64,000 bases of DNA from positions 622,501 through 686,500 of the forward strand of contig NC_089447.1 of NCBI RefSeq assembly GCF_026210795.1, read 5' to 3'. This DNA is from Rhizophagus irregularis (taxonomy: Eukaryota > Glomeromycota > Glomeromycetes > Glomerales > Glomeraceae). Both the position numbers and the translations under genes were made by a program. Shown here piece by piece: positions 47,350-58,261 of this stretch. The notes beneath the pieces were generated by a model. It was given only the letters and a program-made list of their open reading frames with translations, was not told the origin of the DNA and did no database searches. How positions within the stretch are numbered: position 1 is the first letter of the stretch; each line of letters opens with the position of its first letter.

Positions 47350-48976
47350 ATGTCTAGTTTCAAAAAAGCCTCCGAATTATTAAATTCAAGTAATGATACT
47401 GTCACTATAAATGAATTAAAAAGAAGATTGACTCATTTAGAAAATAATCAACTTTCTGAAATACACAAATCATTATCAAAATCGTAATAAAGAAACATTT
47501 GATCGTCCTTGTATAGAAACTTTACAAAAGTATGTCTCTTCCGCAAAACCAAAAAATACTAACAAAAATACACGTTTATGGGTTTCTAGATTTGAAAGCT
47601 TTGTAAATGACACTCAACCAAACATAGATTTAATGACCCTTTATGACAAAAAGGCCATTGCAATATTGTTATGTGAATTCATTATAGTTATTCAAACAAA
47701 AGACAAAAAGGAATACAAAGCAAACTCACTGTATAATGGTATATGTGCTATAAATCGGTTTTATCAGGAAATGTTTAAAGATAGAGAACCATTCAATATA
47801 CATGAGGATTTTGCATTTAGAATAGTGCGTGATACATTACATACAAGAATGATAGAATTGGAAGAAATCAATAATGGTGAATATAATGGAGCTGATCCTC
47901 TTACTGATGAAGAAATGGTAAAAATCTTTGAACATCCTGATATATCAAGTAATTCGCCAGATGGATTATTAAGGAGAGTCTTTTTATGGGTAGGATGTTG
48001 TACAGCACGTAGAGGGGGATCATATCATAGTATTATGGCTAGCCATTTTAAAAAACGTGATGATGGAGGATATAACATTGTGACAATTCATGATAAAACT
48101 CACCAGGGAGGATATTATCACCAAACAAATTCTAATCAACAACCTGTTCATATTATTCCACTGGATGAACCAGGAACATATGGAGCATGTCATGACATTA
48201 GAAAATACTTGAGTTTACGGCCTAATAATGCAGAAGAAAACTTTTTTCTTCGTATTAATAAAGATATTGAAGGTATAATTTTATATGATTTCTTTCTCTA
48301 CAATATTTTTAACACAAACTAATAAATTTCAATATATTATTTAGAAAATTGGTATTCTACTTTTCATTTAGGTCGAGATAAATTATCTGGAATGTTAAAA
48401 GAAATTTGTAATATTACGGGTATTGATTGCATAAACAGAAGAATTGTAAATCATTCATTACGAAAACGTACTGCACAAAAGTTAAATGACGAAGGATTGG
48501 ATTCACAAGCTATAATGAATGTAACATTGCACCGGTCCATTGCAGGATTAAATGCGTTAGTATATATTATAATATAATATTTAATTTTTTTATTTTGTCA
48601 TTAAAATTCATTTATTTTATAGATATCGAACACAAAATGAAAAGCAAAAATTGGACATCGCAAAGTTAACACTTCCAGGCATTTCAAAAGTATCTAATTA
48701 ATTCTTTATTATAAATTATCATTATAATTATTAATTTTTTTTACACTTTATTTATAAAAGGATATTTCGATGCAAGAAAATTTGGAAAAATCTGCCGAAG
48801 ATCTAAATACGGAACAAAGAATTGAAAATTTATCATCTCAGGAAGAGACTAAAACAGAACCATTCACTGAAATTCAAAATATCACAATTCCTTTAAAGCG
48901 TAAAGATGATTTAATTGATAATTTTCGTCTTAAGTTTGTTAAATGTAGTAATTTTACTATTAACATTACAAAATAA
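47350..48976 (+). CDS. Crypton-type tyrosine recombinase (probably frameshifted)
   Basis: Exons: 47350-48272 (with a frame break near 47465), 48345-48555, 48623-48689 and 48761-48976, with GT-AG introns in phase. The catalytic tyrosine-recombinase residues are all visible: Arg in CCTARRGGSYHS, His-x-x-Arg in NHSLRKRTAQKL, a second His in LHRSIAGLNA, and Tyr just across the third exon junction (AYRTQNEKQK). The N-terminal piece MSSFKKASELLNSSNDTVTI to SEIHKSLSKS ends at TAA 47487; the main frame, open from about 47460, continues NRNKETFDRPCIETLQKY, so one base is gained or lost. Translation could also start at the ATG at 47633, losing part of the N-terminal DNA-binding region. The protein would cut and rejoin DNA to move the element. 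Confidence 0.82.
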
Positions 48977-49345
48977 ATAATTTGTCTAGTTATCTAGAGT
49001 AAATATGTACTAGAAACGCATAAATAAATATATATAAATTGATCATCCAGTAGGTATAAGTACAATCGGATAACTGTATAAATGGTGCCGATCAGGGGAT
49101 AATATAGATTAACAAGCTTCACAATCAGTAAATAAATTAAGGGGAGCGTGTAGTCACGTGATTTATAATAAGACTATCAATGGCGCAAAATTTAAAATAT
49201 GAAAAGCCCAAGAACAAAGTACTTAAGTTTGAATAATTATGTATTATTTTATTATTATTTTTGTAAAGATATATGAAAACATATCCATACAAATACATTA
49301 AATTAATAAATGATAAAATACTTTTTTTAAAAACTGAAAAATAAT

Positions 49346-49590
49346 ATATACTTACTAGCAGTCACCCGTTGCTTCGCACCGGTGATATCACCTTATTATT
49401 AAATTTGTACATTAAATTTTATTGGCTAATTAATGAGCTGATCATTTTATATTTTGAATTCATTCTTTTTAGGTCTTTCGGTTCTTCTTTGTAACTACTA
49501 AAGTATGTTTTTTATTTTTTTGTATTTGCTTATTTATTACATGTAATTTCCGTTCACTACTAACTTTATTTCTTCTTTTAGTTTATGGGT
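49346..49590. other. Intergenic with GC-containing repeat motif
   Basis: CAGTCACCCGTTGCTTCGCA at about 49359-49378 followed by CCGGTGATATCACC is unusually GC-rich here and forms short inverted repeats (CACCGGTG, GGTGATATCACC). I think it is one end of a dispersed repeat leading into the pyrimidine tract. Confidence 0.4.
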
Positions 49591-50080
49591 TTTGTTTTTA
49601 CTTGGTCCCCTGTTTATCTCATTTCGTCCCTTCTCTATTTTTTTGTTTTCTTTTTGTCTTTTCATCTCTTTTGCTCTTTTTATTCTTCCCTTCCTTCATT
49701 TTTTCCATTGTTTTTTATTTCCTCTTCGTTCCTTCATCTTTTTCATTCCTTTACAATACCCTTCATTTCTTTCATTTTTATTCCATTCCCACTTCATCTT
49801 TTTCGTTCCTTTACACTATCCTTTGTCATTTTCATTTTTTTTCCATTCCCACTTCTCTTTACACTACCCTTTGTTCCTTTCATTTTTTTATTCCCTTTGC
49901 TCCATTTCGTCCCCCTCCATTATTTTCATTTTTTTCATTCCCACTTGATCTTTTTTGTTCCTTTTGTTTCTTTCACTCCCCTTTGCTCCATTTCGTTTCT
50001 CCCTCACTCCCCCTTCGTTTCTTTTATTCCCTTTTACTCTCCTTATTTTTTCATTCACCCTCATTTTTTTGATTAATTTT
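49591..50080. repeat. Polypyrimidine tract with 60-bp-scale tandem repeats
   Basis: About 490 bp almost without purines on the plus strand. Units such as CATTCCCACTTCATCTTTTT and TTCGTTCCTTTACACTATCC recur at about 60-bp spacing. Three long overlapping ORFs here consist only of Phe, Ser, Leu and Pro and are artefacts of composition. Confidence 0.75.
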
Positions 50081-50539
50081 TTCTTATTTTATATTACTTA
50101 GCTATCAGTGCCTATTTTTTTGATTACCATATAATAATCCTGTAATGTATATTTTGTAATAATTGACAATATAATTGCTATTATAATTTAATATATATTA
50201 AAATACCATATTACAATGAAATGTAAAAAAATAATAATTTTGTAATATATGACAATTATCCTTTTATATTGGTTATAATATTAATATTAAATATCATACT
50301 TATTAATAGACTTATTAATATATATGTTATTAAATATGATATTTACATGACATGTCAAAAATTCCTATTAATATTATTTAAAAAGCATTATAAAATACTA
50401 CCAAAAAAATCACCACTGATAGCAAAGTACGTCAATCTTAAACTTATAACCGACTTAAAAAGAATATTTGAATAATTAAATGTATTTATAGAATCTATTC
50501 ATTTCATTTATTATTATTCTTTTGGTACTTAATTTAACT

Positions 50540-50650
50540 AAATCAGAATTAAAATCTTTATTCAAAAATCTAGTAGTTATTTAGAGAATTTCGGATATGG
50601 ATTTGGTTATAATAATCTATTATTAAATCAACAATTTCTTCAAAAAAAAT
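50540..50650 (+). pseudogene. F-box/LRR gene relic
   Basis: The frame SSYLENFGYGFGYNNLLLNQ matches GGYLENFGDNFGVQSEILLE of the F-box protein at 12149 (about residues 327-346), preceded in another frame by SELKSLFKN. Stops and shifts surround it. Only this LRR piece is recognisable; the foldback element at 50691 follows. Confidence 0.6.
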
Positions 50651-50690
50651 TGATATTTTTACATATTTTATAATTAGAATTTTTCTAACT

Positions 50691-50808
50691 ATCACCGGGG
50701 GTGATGATCACTGATGACTGAAATTATGACGATCGACCAGCATTAAAAAAATAGAGTGCCAGTAAAATTTGATAATTCTGGCCAACGGTGATACTCACCC
50801 CCGGTGAT
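50691..50808. mobile_element. 118-bp MITE-like inverted-repeat element
   Basis: ATCACCGGGGGTGATGATCA at the left and ATACTCACCCCCGGTGAT at the right are inverted copies. GC content of the ends stands out from the AT-rich flanks. I see no clear target duplication, so the family is undetermined. Confidence 0.6.
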
Positions 50809-51039
50809 TTGAAGTAAAAAACTTATAATTAATTAAATTGATTTTAAAATTGATTTTTATGAATTTGAAAAATCAAACTATTTATCCAGCGTTCAATTTA
50901 ATTGAAAAAACCTTACTCATCTTTCTATCAACGTTGGTCAATTTTCCTATATTTGATATGTTGTGGTGATTTTTTTAAAAAAATAATAATTTTGTAAATA
51001 TATTTAATATATAATATTTTATTTTTTATTTAATAATAA

Positions 51040-51570
51040 TAAAAAATTGAAAGAAAAAGAAAAAAAAATTTAAAAAAAAATTTGGGGGAGGGAAGAAAAA
51101 GGGTAAAGAAAGAAATCAGTTTAAAAAAAAAGGGAAACTTCCGAAAAAAAGGAATCCGAAAAAAATAAGTACAAAAAAAATTCTGAGAAAAAAGGACAAA
51201 GACCAAAACAATGGGGATTATTTAATAAAAAAAAGAATGAGAAAAAAAATTTTTCGGGTTGGAAAAAAAAGGGAGAAAAATTTTTTGAAAAAAAAATCGG
51301 ACAAAAAAAATTAATAATCAAAAAAAAAATTGATTAGTTGAAATGTTCGCTAGAATAATTATTTATTTAAAGAAAATCCCACTGAATTTTCCATGTATAC
51401 ATACTCCAAAATATAAACGTCTAAAAAAAATAAATGAATCTTTAGCAACAGTTTGTTATAATATTAAAGAAAAGAAAAGAAAGAAGGGTGAAGGAAAGGA
51501 AAGTAGTGGAAAGGGCGAAGAAAGAGAGAGTGAAAGAATGAAAGAAAAAAGGGGGGAAATGAGAACTTAA
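51040..51570. repeat. Polypurine tracts
   Basis: At 51040-51335 the plus strand is almost entirely A and G with GGGAAAAA-type blocks; a second tract at 51465-51570 has GAAAGGAAAG and AGAGAGAG units. They are the strand-opposite of the pyrimidine tract at 49591-50080. The ORFs across them are low-complexity. Confidence 0.6.
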
Positions 51571-52594
51571 AAAAAAAAGCTTTAGCTTTAACGTAAATGG
51601 TCAAATTGCAGATCATTATATTTTTGATAATAAATCTCTGATTACTTATTTGAGTTGTTGTTCTCTATTACTATATCGTACTGGTTGAATATTATTATCT
51701 TTATTTTTAGTTTTCATATTAAAGTATGGTTCGTTATTAGAAAAAAAGAAGAAATTAATTTAAAGGTTAAAAGAATATTAAAGAATTTAAAGTAACTTAC
51801 TAAAGTTTTTAACGAAAACTTAATATGAGTATACTCATGATTATCATGTGATTAACAATAATATATATGATTATCAAAGTTTTACGCACATGTACGTAAA
51901 TTTTTAATATAACTTTTTAAAAAAATGTTAATACAAAATAATAGAACTATTTGCGAAAGCAATTATTACAGATTCAGTTACAGTAATCATAAAATATAAA
52001 ATCAAAAAATTATATATACATTTTATTAAGCTATGATGTACAAAATCATTTCCTTTATTTCCTTATTCTTTCATTAAATTTGATCTGCGAGAAAAAATTT
52101 TGCCGATCTATTATACAAAAGGCAGATCAAATTCCGATGAAAAAAATATGGAAGTCCAAACTATCTTTCTTTTCCATAGAATTTATAGAAAACAATATAG
52201 TTAGTATCATGTTTATCTTCATTTTATTCAATTGATTGTTATAAGTTTTAGTCTATTTCATCGACAATTATTTCATGGGCAGTCATATTGAGTTCATTTC
52301 ACTGACGGGAATGGTTTATTAAATTTTAAAGAAAAAAATATGGTTACGGTACATTTCACCAAAATTCATTTCACCGAAGGGATATCTTCAAAAATGATCG
52401 ACCGTGATTGGTCTATTATTTCTATTATTATTACAAATTATTGTACAACCTAAAAATTTGGATGGTATTTGTTACCGTATTACAAAATTTATGTACAACC
52501 ATGTGACTAATTGTGGCTTCCAAATTATGCTTATAATAGCTAACTTGCTCCGATACTCCGTGAAAACTTTCCTTTCCTTCCCTAAATTTTTAAG
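51571..52594. other. Intergenic upstream of F-box gene
   Basis: No gene. Holds the small cluster of ATTTCACCGAAG/GGTTACGG motifs at 52250-52400 related to the cluster at 42225-42725, and presumably the promoter of the F-box gene at 52595. Confidence 0.5.
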
Positions 52595-54169
52595 ATGACT
52601 TTACCTTATTTACCAGATGATTGTATTTATCATATTTTACAACACCTTCAAAATGATCATTCAACTTTATTTAATTGTTTATTAACTAATCGATTTTGGT
52701 GCAAATCAACAATTCCTTTACTTTATGCAAATCCTTTTATTATACCTACATCTGAAAAAAATTGCTCAATAATCTTGACCTTAATTTATTGCTTTAATAA
52801 AGCAGAAATTTTACAATTGAAGAATCAATTAGGACCAAACCGAATTAATAATATTAATTTAGATGAAGAATACAAACCATTATTTGAATATTTAAAATAT
52901 TTGGAAATATATAATCATCATACAATAGATACCATAATTATTAAATGTATGTTAAAATATTTTTCAGGTCCATCTGTTTTTTCTAAGGATATATATGATA
53001 TTATTTCAATATTTCATATATCAATTTTACGTCAAAGTAAAAACATTAAACAATTAGATATTTCATCATATATATTTTATAAAGAAAGTTATAAAACCTT
53101 TGATGTTCAAAATTTCACTTCAAATTTAACAAAATTAAATTCATTATCATTTAATATTTATAAATCAGGCAATGGAATTGAACAAGAATTTTTAAGTAAT
53201 ATAGTAAATAATTGTTTAAATTTGAGAAAATTAATAATTAAGTTTCCTCAAAGATATGAAACTTTCAATCATTTTGTTACTTTTGAAAAGCTTTGTACAA
53301 TTATTCAAGAGCTAAACAAACTTGAAATATTTAAGATAGCAAATTGTTATTCTTTATTAAATAATGTTCTTTGGTCTTTAGAATTTCAAAAGAATTCTTT
53401 AGTTAGTATTGAATTTACAAATACCAACTTTAGTAATGTTAGTTTAAAAAATTTTAATAATTTATATAATTTAAAATATTTAAGTTTTAAATATTGTAAA
53501 GGTATATTATTAAACCAATGTGAGATTTTAAAATTTGCTTCATTTAAGCTCAAAGAACTATCAATTGTAAGCAATGTAATCAATAGTGATTGGAGTGTTG
53601 ATATCACATCATTAATGATCAAATATTTAGGTGAATCATTACAGAGATTAATAATTGAGAATCCGACAGTTCTTCTTATTGAAAATATTTTAATGTATTG
53701 TCCAAATCTTATTTTATTAAAAATAAGTATTAAATTTCATATTGATTTATCATTTTTATCACTTTTTAGAAATTTAAAAACAAGAATGTTAAATGTTAGC
53801 ATTTTTTCTCAAAATACTAAATTAGGTGAAGATTTAGCAAATAATATACCAATTAATATTAGTAAAATTTCTATTTATTATCATGATCCCAATCCTAATA
53901 GGTTTTTACTGTTTAAGGAATTTTTAGAAAATTGTCATAATAAGTTTGAAATAATTAATTTAAATTATATTATTGATTTAAAATTTCTTAAAGTTGTTTT
54001 AAATTATATTGAAGGAAGTAACAATAGTTTAAAAATTCTTGGTGTGACGAAATTGGATAAAAATTTGAATGATGAGGAATCAAAATTATTGAATAGAATT
54101 AAAGCAAAAGGAATTAAAATAATGGAATTTAATAGTATACATGATATCTATATTTATAAAGACATATAA
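52595..54169 (+). CDS. F-box/LRR protein
   Basis: Single-exon 524-residue protein. The F-box is at residues 4-48 (LPYLPDDCIYHILQHLQNDH, then LLTNRFWCKSTIPLLYANPF). It is followed by an LRR solenoid from about residue 160 to the C-terminus, with repeated L-x-x-L-x-I and NC-x-x-L-x-x-L motifs. Expected role: SCF substrate adaptor. Same length and plan as the gene at 12149, but the two are distant in sequence, so they are old paralogues. The start is the first ATG of the uninterrupted frame and directly precedes the F-box. The substrate is unknown. Confidence 0.9.
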   Translation: MTLPYLPDDCIYHILQHLQNDHSTLFNCLLTNRFWCKSTIPLLYANPFIIPTSEKNCSIILTLIYCFNKAEILQLKNQLGPNRINNINLDEEYKPLFEYLKYLEIYNHHTIDTIIIKCMLKYFSGPSVFSKDIYDIISIFHISILRQSKNIKQLDISSYIFYKESYKTFDVQNFTSNLTKLNSLSFNIYKSGNGIEQEFLSNIVNNCLNLRKLIIKFPQRYETFNHFVTFEKLCTIIQELNKLEIFKIANCYSLLNNVLWSLEFQKNSLVSIEFTNTNFSNVSLKNFNNLYNLKYLSFKYCKGILLNQCEILKFASFKLKELSIVSNVINSDWSVDITSLMIKYLGESLQRLIIENPTVLLIENILMYCPNLILLKISIKFHIDLSFLSLFRNLKTRMLNVSIFSQNTKLGEDLANNIPINISKISIYYHDPNPNRFLLFKEFLENCHNKFEIINLNYIIDLKFLKVVLNYIEGSNNSLKILGVTKLDKNLNDEESKLLNRIKAKGIKIMEFNSIHDIYIYKDI

Positions 54170-54743
54170 TATTGGTATTTATAGATTTTTAATATTTAGC
54201 TTTAGGGTTTATTTGGTTTGTTTACTATTTTTTATTCACTTATAAATAAAGCCAATCATATTTACCTAAGTATATGTGCAGTTTAAAATGAGTCACCTAA
54301 GAACAGATAATAAAAAGGTTTTTTTTTAACGCATTATCTTATTTAGGTCATATGACTTCAGAAAAATCGGTTTGATACAAGTAAAAACTAGAATTATGAA
54401 GATTGTGGCTATTCAACGCGTCTTGGCTCGAAATCTCCTTTACTTTGTGGCACAACTTTGAACTTTGGAGATGGGTTTTAATCTTAAAATTAACACCAAT
54501 TTTGTAGTATAGTTCATTAGAAGAATGTTTACAAATAATTCGATAGAAAAATCTAATTGCTAGCCGTATTATAAGTCATTGGATTGCAAAATCATTTTTC
54601 GAAAAAAAGATATGAGAACCAGCAAAATCTCTGTTAGTTTTGAAATGTAGAATTATTATACTCAGCCAAGTATTTCTGTAAGTGCTTGCTAAATTCTGAT
54701 CAAAGCAAAAAAACTTAACGTATTTGCTTTTAATTTCGTAAAA
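54170..54743. other. Intergenic, no gene seen
   Basis: AT-rich spacer between the F-box gene and a minus-strand pseudogene; no repeat or relic recognised. Confidence 0.5.
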
Positions 54744-57250
54744 TTAGCAAATATGCCTGATATTGCTTTTGTTAAATCCTTCGTCTATTGTAAGTGGCGG
54801 AAAAATAATAAGTTTGTTCTTAACTTTTTTTTTCTCAGTTTTAACGCTCCAATTCTCTTTATCAGACTCAAAAGAAAAATTGCCGTCTGTCTTGTCATCA
54901 AGTCCAGCTTTTTTTTTGGCAAAGGATCGTGCAAAATCATTTTCATTCCGGCAGTGATCAATAAAAATTGCATCACGCCTGATCCAGTCTGGTGTATTGT
55001 CGTCCACAAGGTTGTAGAAATTTCAATGGGATATTCATCAAGAATTGTTAATTCAGTTTTTAAGTAAGTCGATTATAAGATGTTGACAATTATGACAATA
55101 TCGAATATCTAAAATAAATGCTAACATAATTTTATTATAATTTTTTCGTTGGGATCTTAGCATTACCGTCCAAAGACGAAAAATTGCTTCAAGTATTTCC
55201 TCAAAACGATTTCCACGAAATAGTTTGTATATCTAAAGTTGCTAGTATTAGATTATCTAACAAATCAATAAGGATTTGATGTCCAATACTTTTTATTGAA
55301 CGAAACGTGAAAAAATATGTTCTTTAATCAAAGACCATCCTGTATACGCCAAATAGAGAAGGTTAATTCGCCAAGGTTTTGGCTTTGTCGCCAAGTTGCG
55401 TTTTTTTACCTTGTACAATTAATTAAAAAGGGATGGAAAGTAAAAAACGTGTTTCTCGAGTTTTTAATGAAACATGAAGTGGACCAAGAATCGGAACATT
55501 GTGTAAAATATAGTCTGGAACTTAAGACTTGTATTCCTAGCTGCATTCTGTTAACAATGGGCTCGTCCGATATAAAGTTGACTCGGAAAATCAGCAGTGT
55601 ATTGAATAATGTAGTTGCTTAAATAGGATTGAACTTCTGTAAGTCTAAAAATTTATTGTTAATTAATTTAATACAGTTAATGCATAATTACTGTGCATAC
55701 GTACTTTACAAATTAATCAAGAGTCTTTGGATAATCATCTGTATTTTTAAAATTCAATGGAATAAAGTTAATAAGTTTGATTGAATCAAAAATTTTGATA
55801 TGCCTTTCAGATATATTTGCATCATATGAATGGATTATCAAAGATTCTATTAAGTTCTACTTCATTTAATTTTGAAATGCCAGGTAATTGATTCCAAGTA
55901 CTCTTGCTTAATTATAGCTTACATTAAAAGTTTTCATAAATTTATTTTCCAATGCTTCTTTTATCATATCAGCTTCAACACCATTGGAATTGTGAACGCT
56001 ATGATTGTTATTTGAAAAAAATGAATTGGTGCGAGATCTGATGTATTAATTAATAGAGTAGCAATATGTGCGATTCGTGATTATGAAGCGGCATTTTGGT
56101 TGATAAATCATGATTTTTTTTTTAATGATAAATCATGATAATCATCAATTAATAATAATTTTGTATTAGATTCAATTACAAAAATTATTCTTACATTACC
56201 AGTTACGTAAAAATATTTGCGAACTGATCGAACTGATTCTTCATATCCATCTTCAATTTTTTGCAAATTGTTATAGACTGACTGATATGCATGCACCACT
56301 TAATCTCATACCCGTTAACATATTAATTTAAGTTACAGATGTCCCTTGAACTAGCTAAGCTTATCCCAATGGCACTTTTTGCAGCAGTTAATTGTTTACT
56401 TCGAAGTGATGCAATACAGTGACAAAGAAGTATTACTTTTTTTTAAGTTGCCGTTTGGATTAGTGGATGGATAGAAATAATAAATCAAAAAATCCAACTA
56501 GTTCAGAATCACACCTCTAAATTTAAAATTCATCAGGATCGATAATAGGTTTTTGATGCTCGTGATGTTGATGATTATATAAAACAGTAGAAGACCCTGT
56601 AAAAAATCTGATCCGTGTTTTATCTTTCCATATTTTTCCGTGAATGTATTATTTTCACGGAATTTTTACGGAAGACACGGAGAAATAATGGAAATATTCG
56701 GATAAAAATTTTTTATAGGGAGACATTGAACTTTGTTGTTAGGAAATCACGAAAAGTATCAAATACTATGATTAAGAAAAATTCTTTTATCAATAAAAAA
56801 TAATAATCATTGAAACAATACTGATAAATTAAATATTTGATTTCAAACGAATTGTATTCTAATTCATGTATTTTAGCCACTAGTTCCTCAACTGATTTTG
56901 TTTTATTAAGAAGCTGGTCATATTCATCAGGTACTAAGATGATCTGACTCTGCTTTGATTCTCGTGGTCAGTCACCTCCAGCATTATATGAAAAATCATT
57001 GTTCCCGACTTATCTTTATGTAATCATAAACTACTAGCTCATTGTAATGTTATTCAGCACATCACATCACCAATTTTAAGCTTAGAACTATTGAAGTATT
57101 AATTAGCTTTCTCAAATCTCAAGAGACCTACCTTTTAACTATCTGAAGATTTCTTTATTGTCTTATAAACCACATACTGCACGAGGTCCTTTATTTTTTC
57201 GTGGTCTACCTAATGGTGAAATTGTTTAATAAGAAATTTTTTGATCCAAA
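54744..57250 (-). pseudogene. Broken gene of an uncharacterised repeated fungal family
   Basis: Read on the minus strand from high to low coordinates, several frames give ordered, protein-like pieces separated by stops and frameshifts: FVIESNTKLLLIDDYHDLS (about 56130), GVEADMIKEALENKFMK (about 55945), DYILHNVPILGPLHVSLKTR (about 55520), LIDLLDNLILATLDIQT (about 55240), LDEYPIEI (about 55035) and TPDWIRRDAIFIDHCRNEND (about 54990). To my eye they match one uncharacterised protein family that is highly repeated in Rhizophagus and is probably mobile-element derived. A MITE (56595-56720) is inserted within it. The 87-codon ORF at 54744-55007 is its last exon-like piece. No function can be stated. 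Confidence 0.55.
56595..56720. mobile_element. CCCTRTAAAAAAT MITE, 126 bp
   Basis: The left end CCCTGTAAAAAATCTGATCC and the right end (reverse complement CCCTATAAAAAATTTTTATC) match the element at 46685 in opposite orientation. AGA is duplicated at 56592-56594 and 56721-56723, the same 3-bp target as at 46685. It lacks the middle part of the longer copy. Confidence 0.85.
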
Positions 57251-57689
57251 GCAAATATTCTTTGATCCATGTTTAAAAGAGGAGAAAGAAATAGTATATA
57301 AAATTTCAGGTCGGGTTATTATGTAGTGTCGCGAATCTTTTATAATTATACTAATTTTAGGATAACAGATAATATGCTAATATATTTTGAAGAAGTACTT
57401 ACCTAAATTTTTACACAAAAATATTTTTATTATTATCATAATTAATTATAATCTTTGAACTCGACGTCATCTTATTTAGAATTTCATTTAATTTGTAGAA
57501 TAATCGATTTTATGTCTGTATAACAAAATAATGGATGATTTTCGAAAAAAAGGAATTAGATAGTATCAGTTAAATTATTAATAATTTATAATTTTTTTTA
57601 AAAAAAAATTATCTTTTAAACAGATTTATTATTTTATCTGGTAAAAGAGTTCTTCAAATATCAGAAAAAATTCTATAACATTCATTACA

Positions 57690-58175
57690 ATTCTTCAGCA
57701 GTTGGAGAAGTTGATTTTTAACAAGATCAGGATCCTACATCTTTTTATTAATTCCAAGTAATTCATTTTCCATGACTTCATAAATTTCAATGCTTCTCAA
57801 TTTTCGTTCTTAATCCTTGACAAACATTTAAGAATTTATTGAGTATTATAACGCGAGAAATGACCTCTGTCATTCCTACTTTAATAATGTATTGCACTTC
57901 ATGATTTCAAAGGACCCAACCAAAATAAATTACCAAATAGCCTTAAGGCAAGATAATATATATTCCTTAAATTATTGCATGGAAACCATTCTATAATTTT
58001 CTTCTAATTTCTAGCTTTTAATTGAGTCGCTGTATAAATTTATCTATAAGTTTATTCCCACTAGCCCATTTTTCGAATACTCTTCGAAGTCGTTTAGAAA
58101 TACGATTTTGGCACCAATCCCAATATGTATTTGATTTTATTACGATCAGGACATGATCCGTATCGTTCACACAAC
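57690..58175 (-). pseudogene. Protein kinase gene relic
   Basis: Minus-strand frames read RYGSCPDRNKIKY, then WCQNRISKRLRRVFEKWASG, NKLIDKFIQRLN, a stop, and IIEWFPCNNLRNIYYLALRL. This is the N-terminal layout of the large Rhizophagus kinase family: a Cys-rich 'YG.C..C......WC..C' motif, 'F..W.SGN..ID.FIQ', then 'EWIPY..L..I.YLA.GGFG' leading into the glycine loop. The glycine loop is lost by frameshift and stops follow. It lies 3' of the intact pseudokinase-Sel1 gene but is not a recent copy of it. Confidence 0.65.
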
Positions 58176-58232
58176 TACTACAGTATGTAACTCAAATAAT
58201 TAAGACATCTCAAGTCTGCAACAATATTTAAT

Positions 58233-58261
58233 AGTTATTCGGCTCGAAGTGCCAAATAACT
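58233..58261. repeat. Dispersed foldback palindrome, copy 2
   Basis: AGTTATTCGGCTCGAAGTGC continuing CAAATAACT, the same palindrome as at 3908-3936 with two changes that break one stem pair each, plus a shared upstream flank. Confidence 0.65.

Larger units (their letters stand above)
47122..49102 (+). mobile_element. Crypton-like tyrosine recombinase element, 1981 bp
   Basis: Inserted in copy B exactly where copy A reads GATATAT then TATAGATT (about 35800-35815); the insert lies between these two halves with no evident target duplication, as expected for tyrosine recombinase transposition. The right end is CAGGGGATAA; TTATCCCCTG recurs inverted near 47195 and the left margin carries TTATCTCCTGGC. 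A perfect-looking foldback (TTATCTCCTGGCTAATT and its complement) occupies 47129-47188. The element holds one recombinase gene. Confidence 0.85.
42985..49345. repeat. Segmental duplication, copy B
   Basis: Collinear with about 31900-36745 in the same orientation. Private to copy B: an insert at about 43060-43250, the MITE at 46685-46882 and the Crypton-like element at 47122-49102. With these removed the two copies are of similar length. Boundaries are approximate. Confidence 0.88.

Noticed and set aside
49585-50076. Three overlapping ORFs of 118-163 codons
   Set aside because: They lie wholly in the polypyrimidine tract and encode only Phe/Ser/Leu/Pro; composition, not selection, keeps them open.
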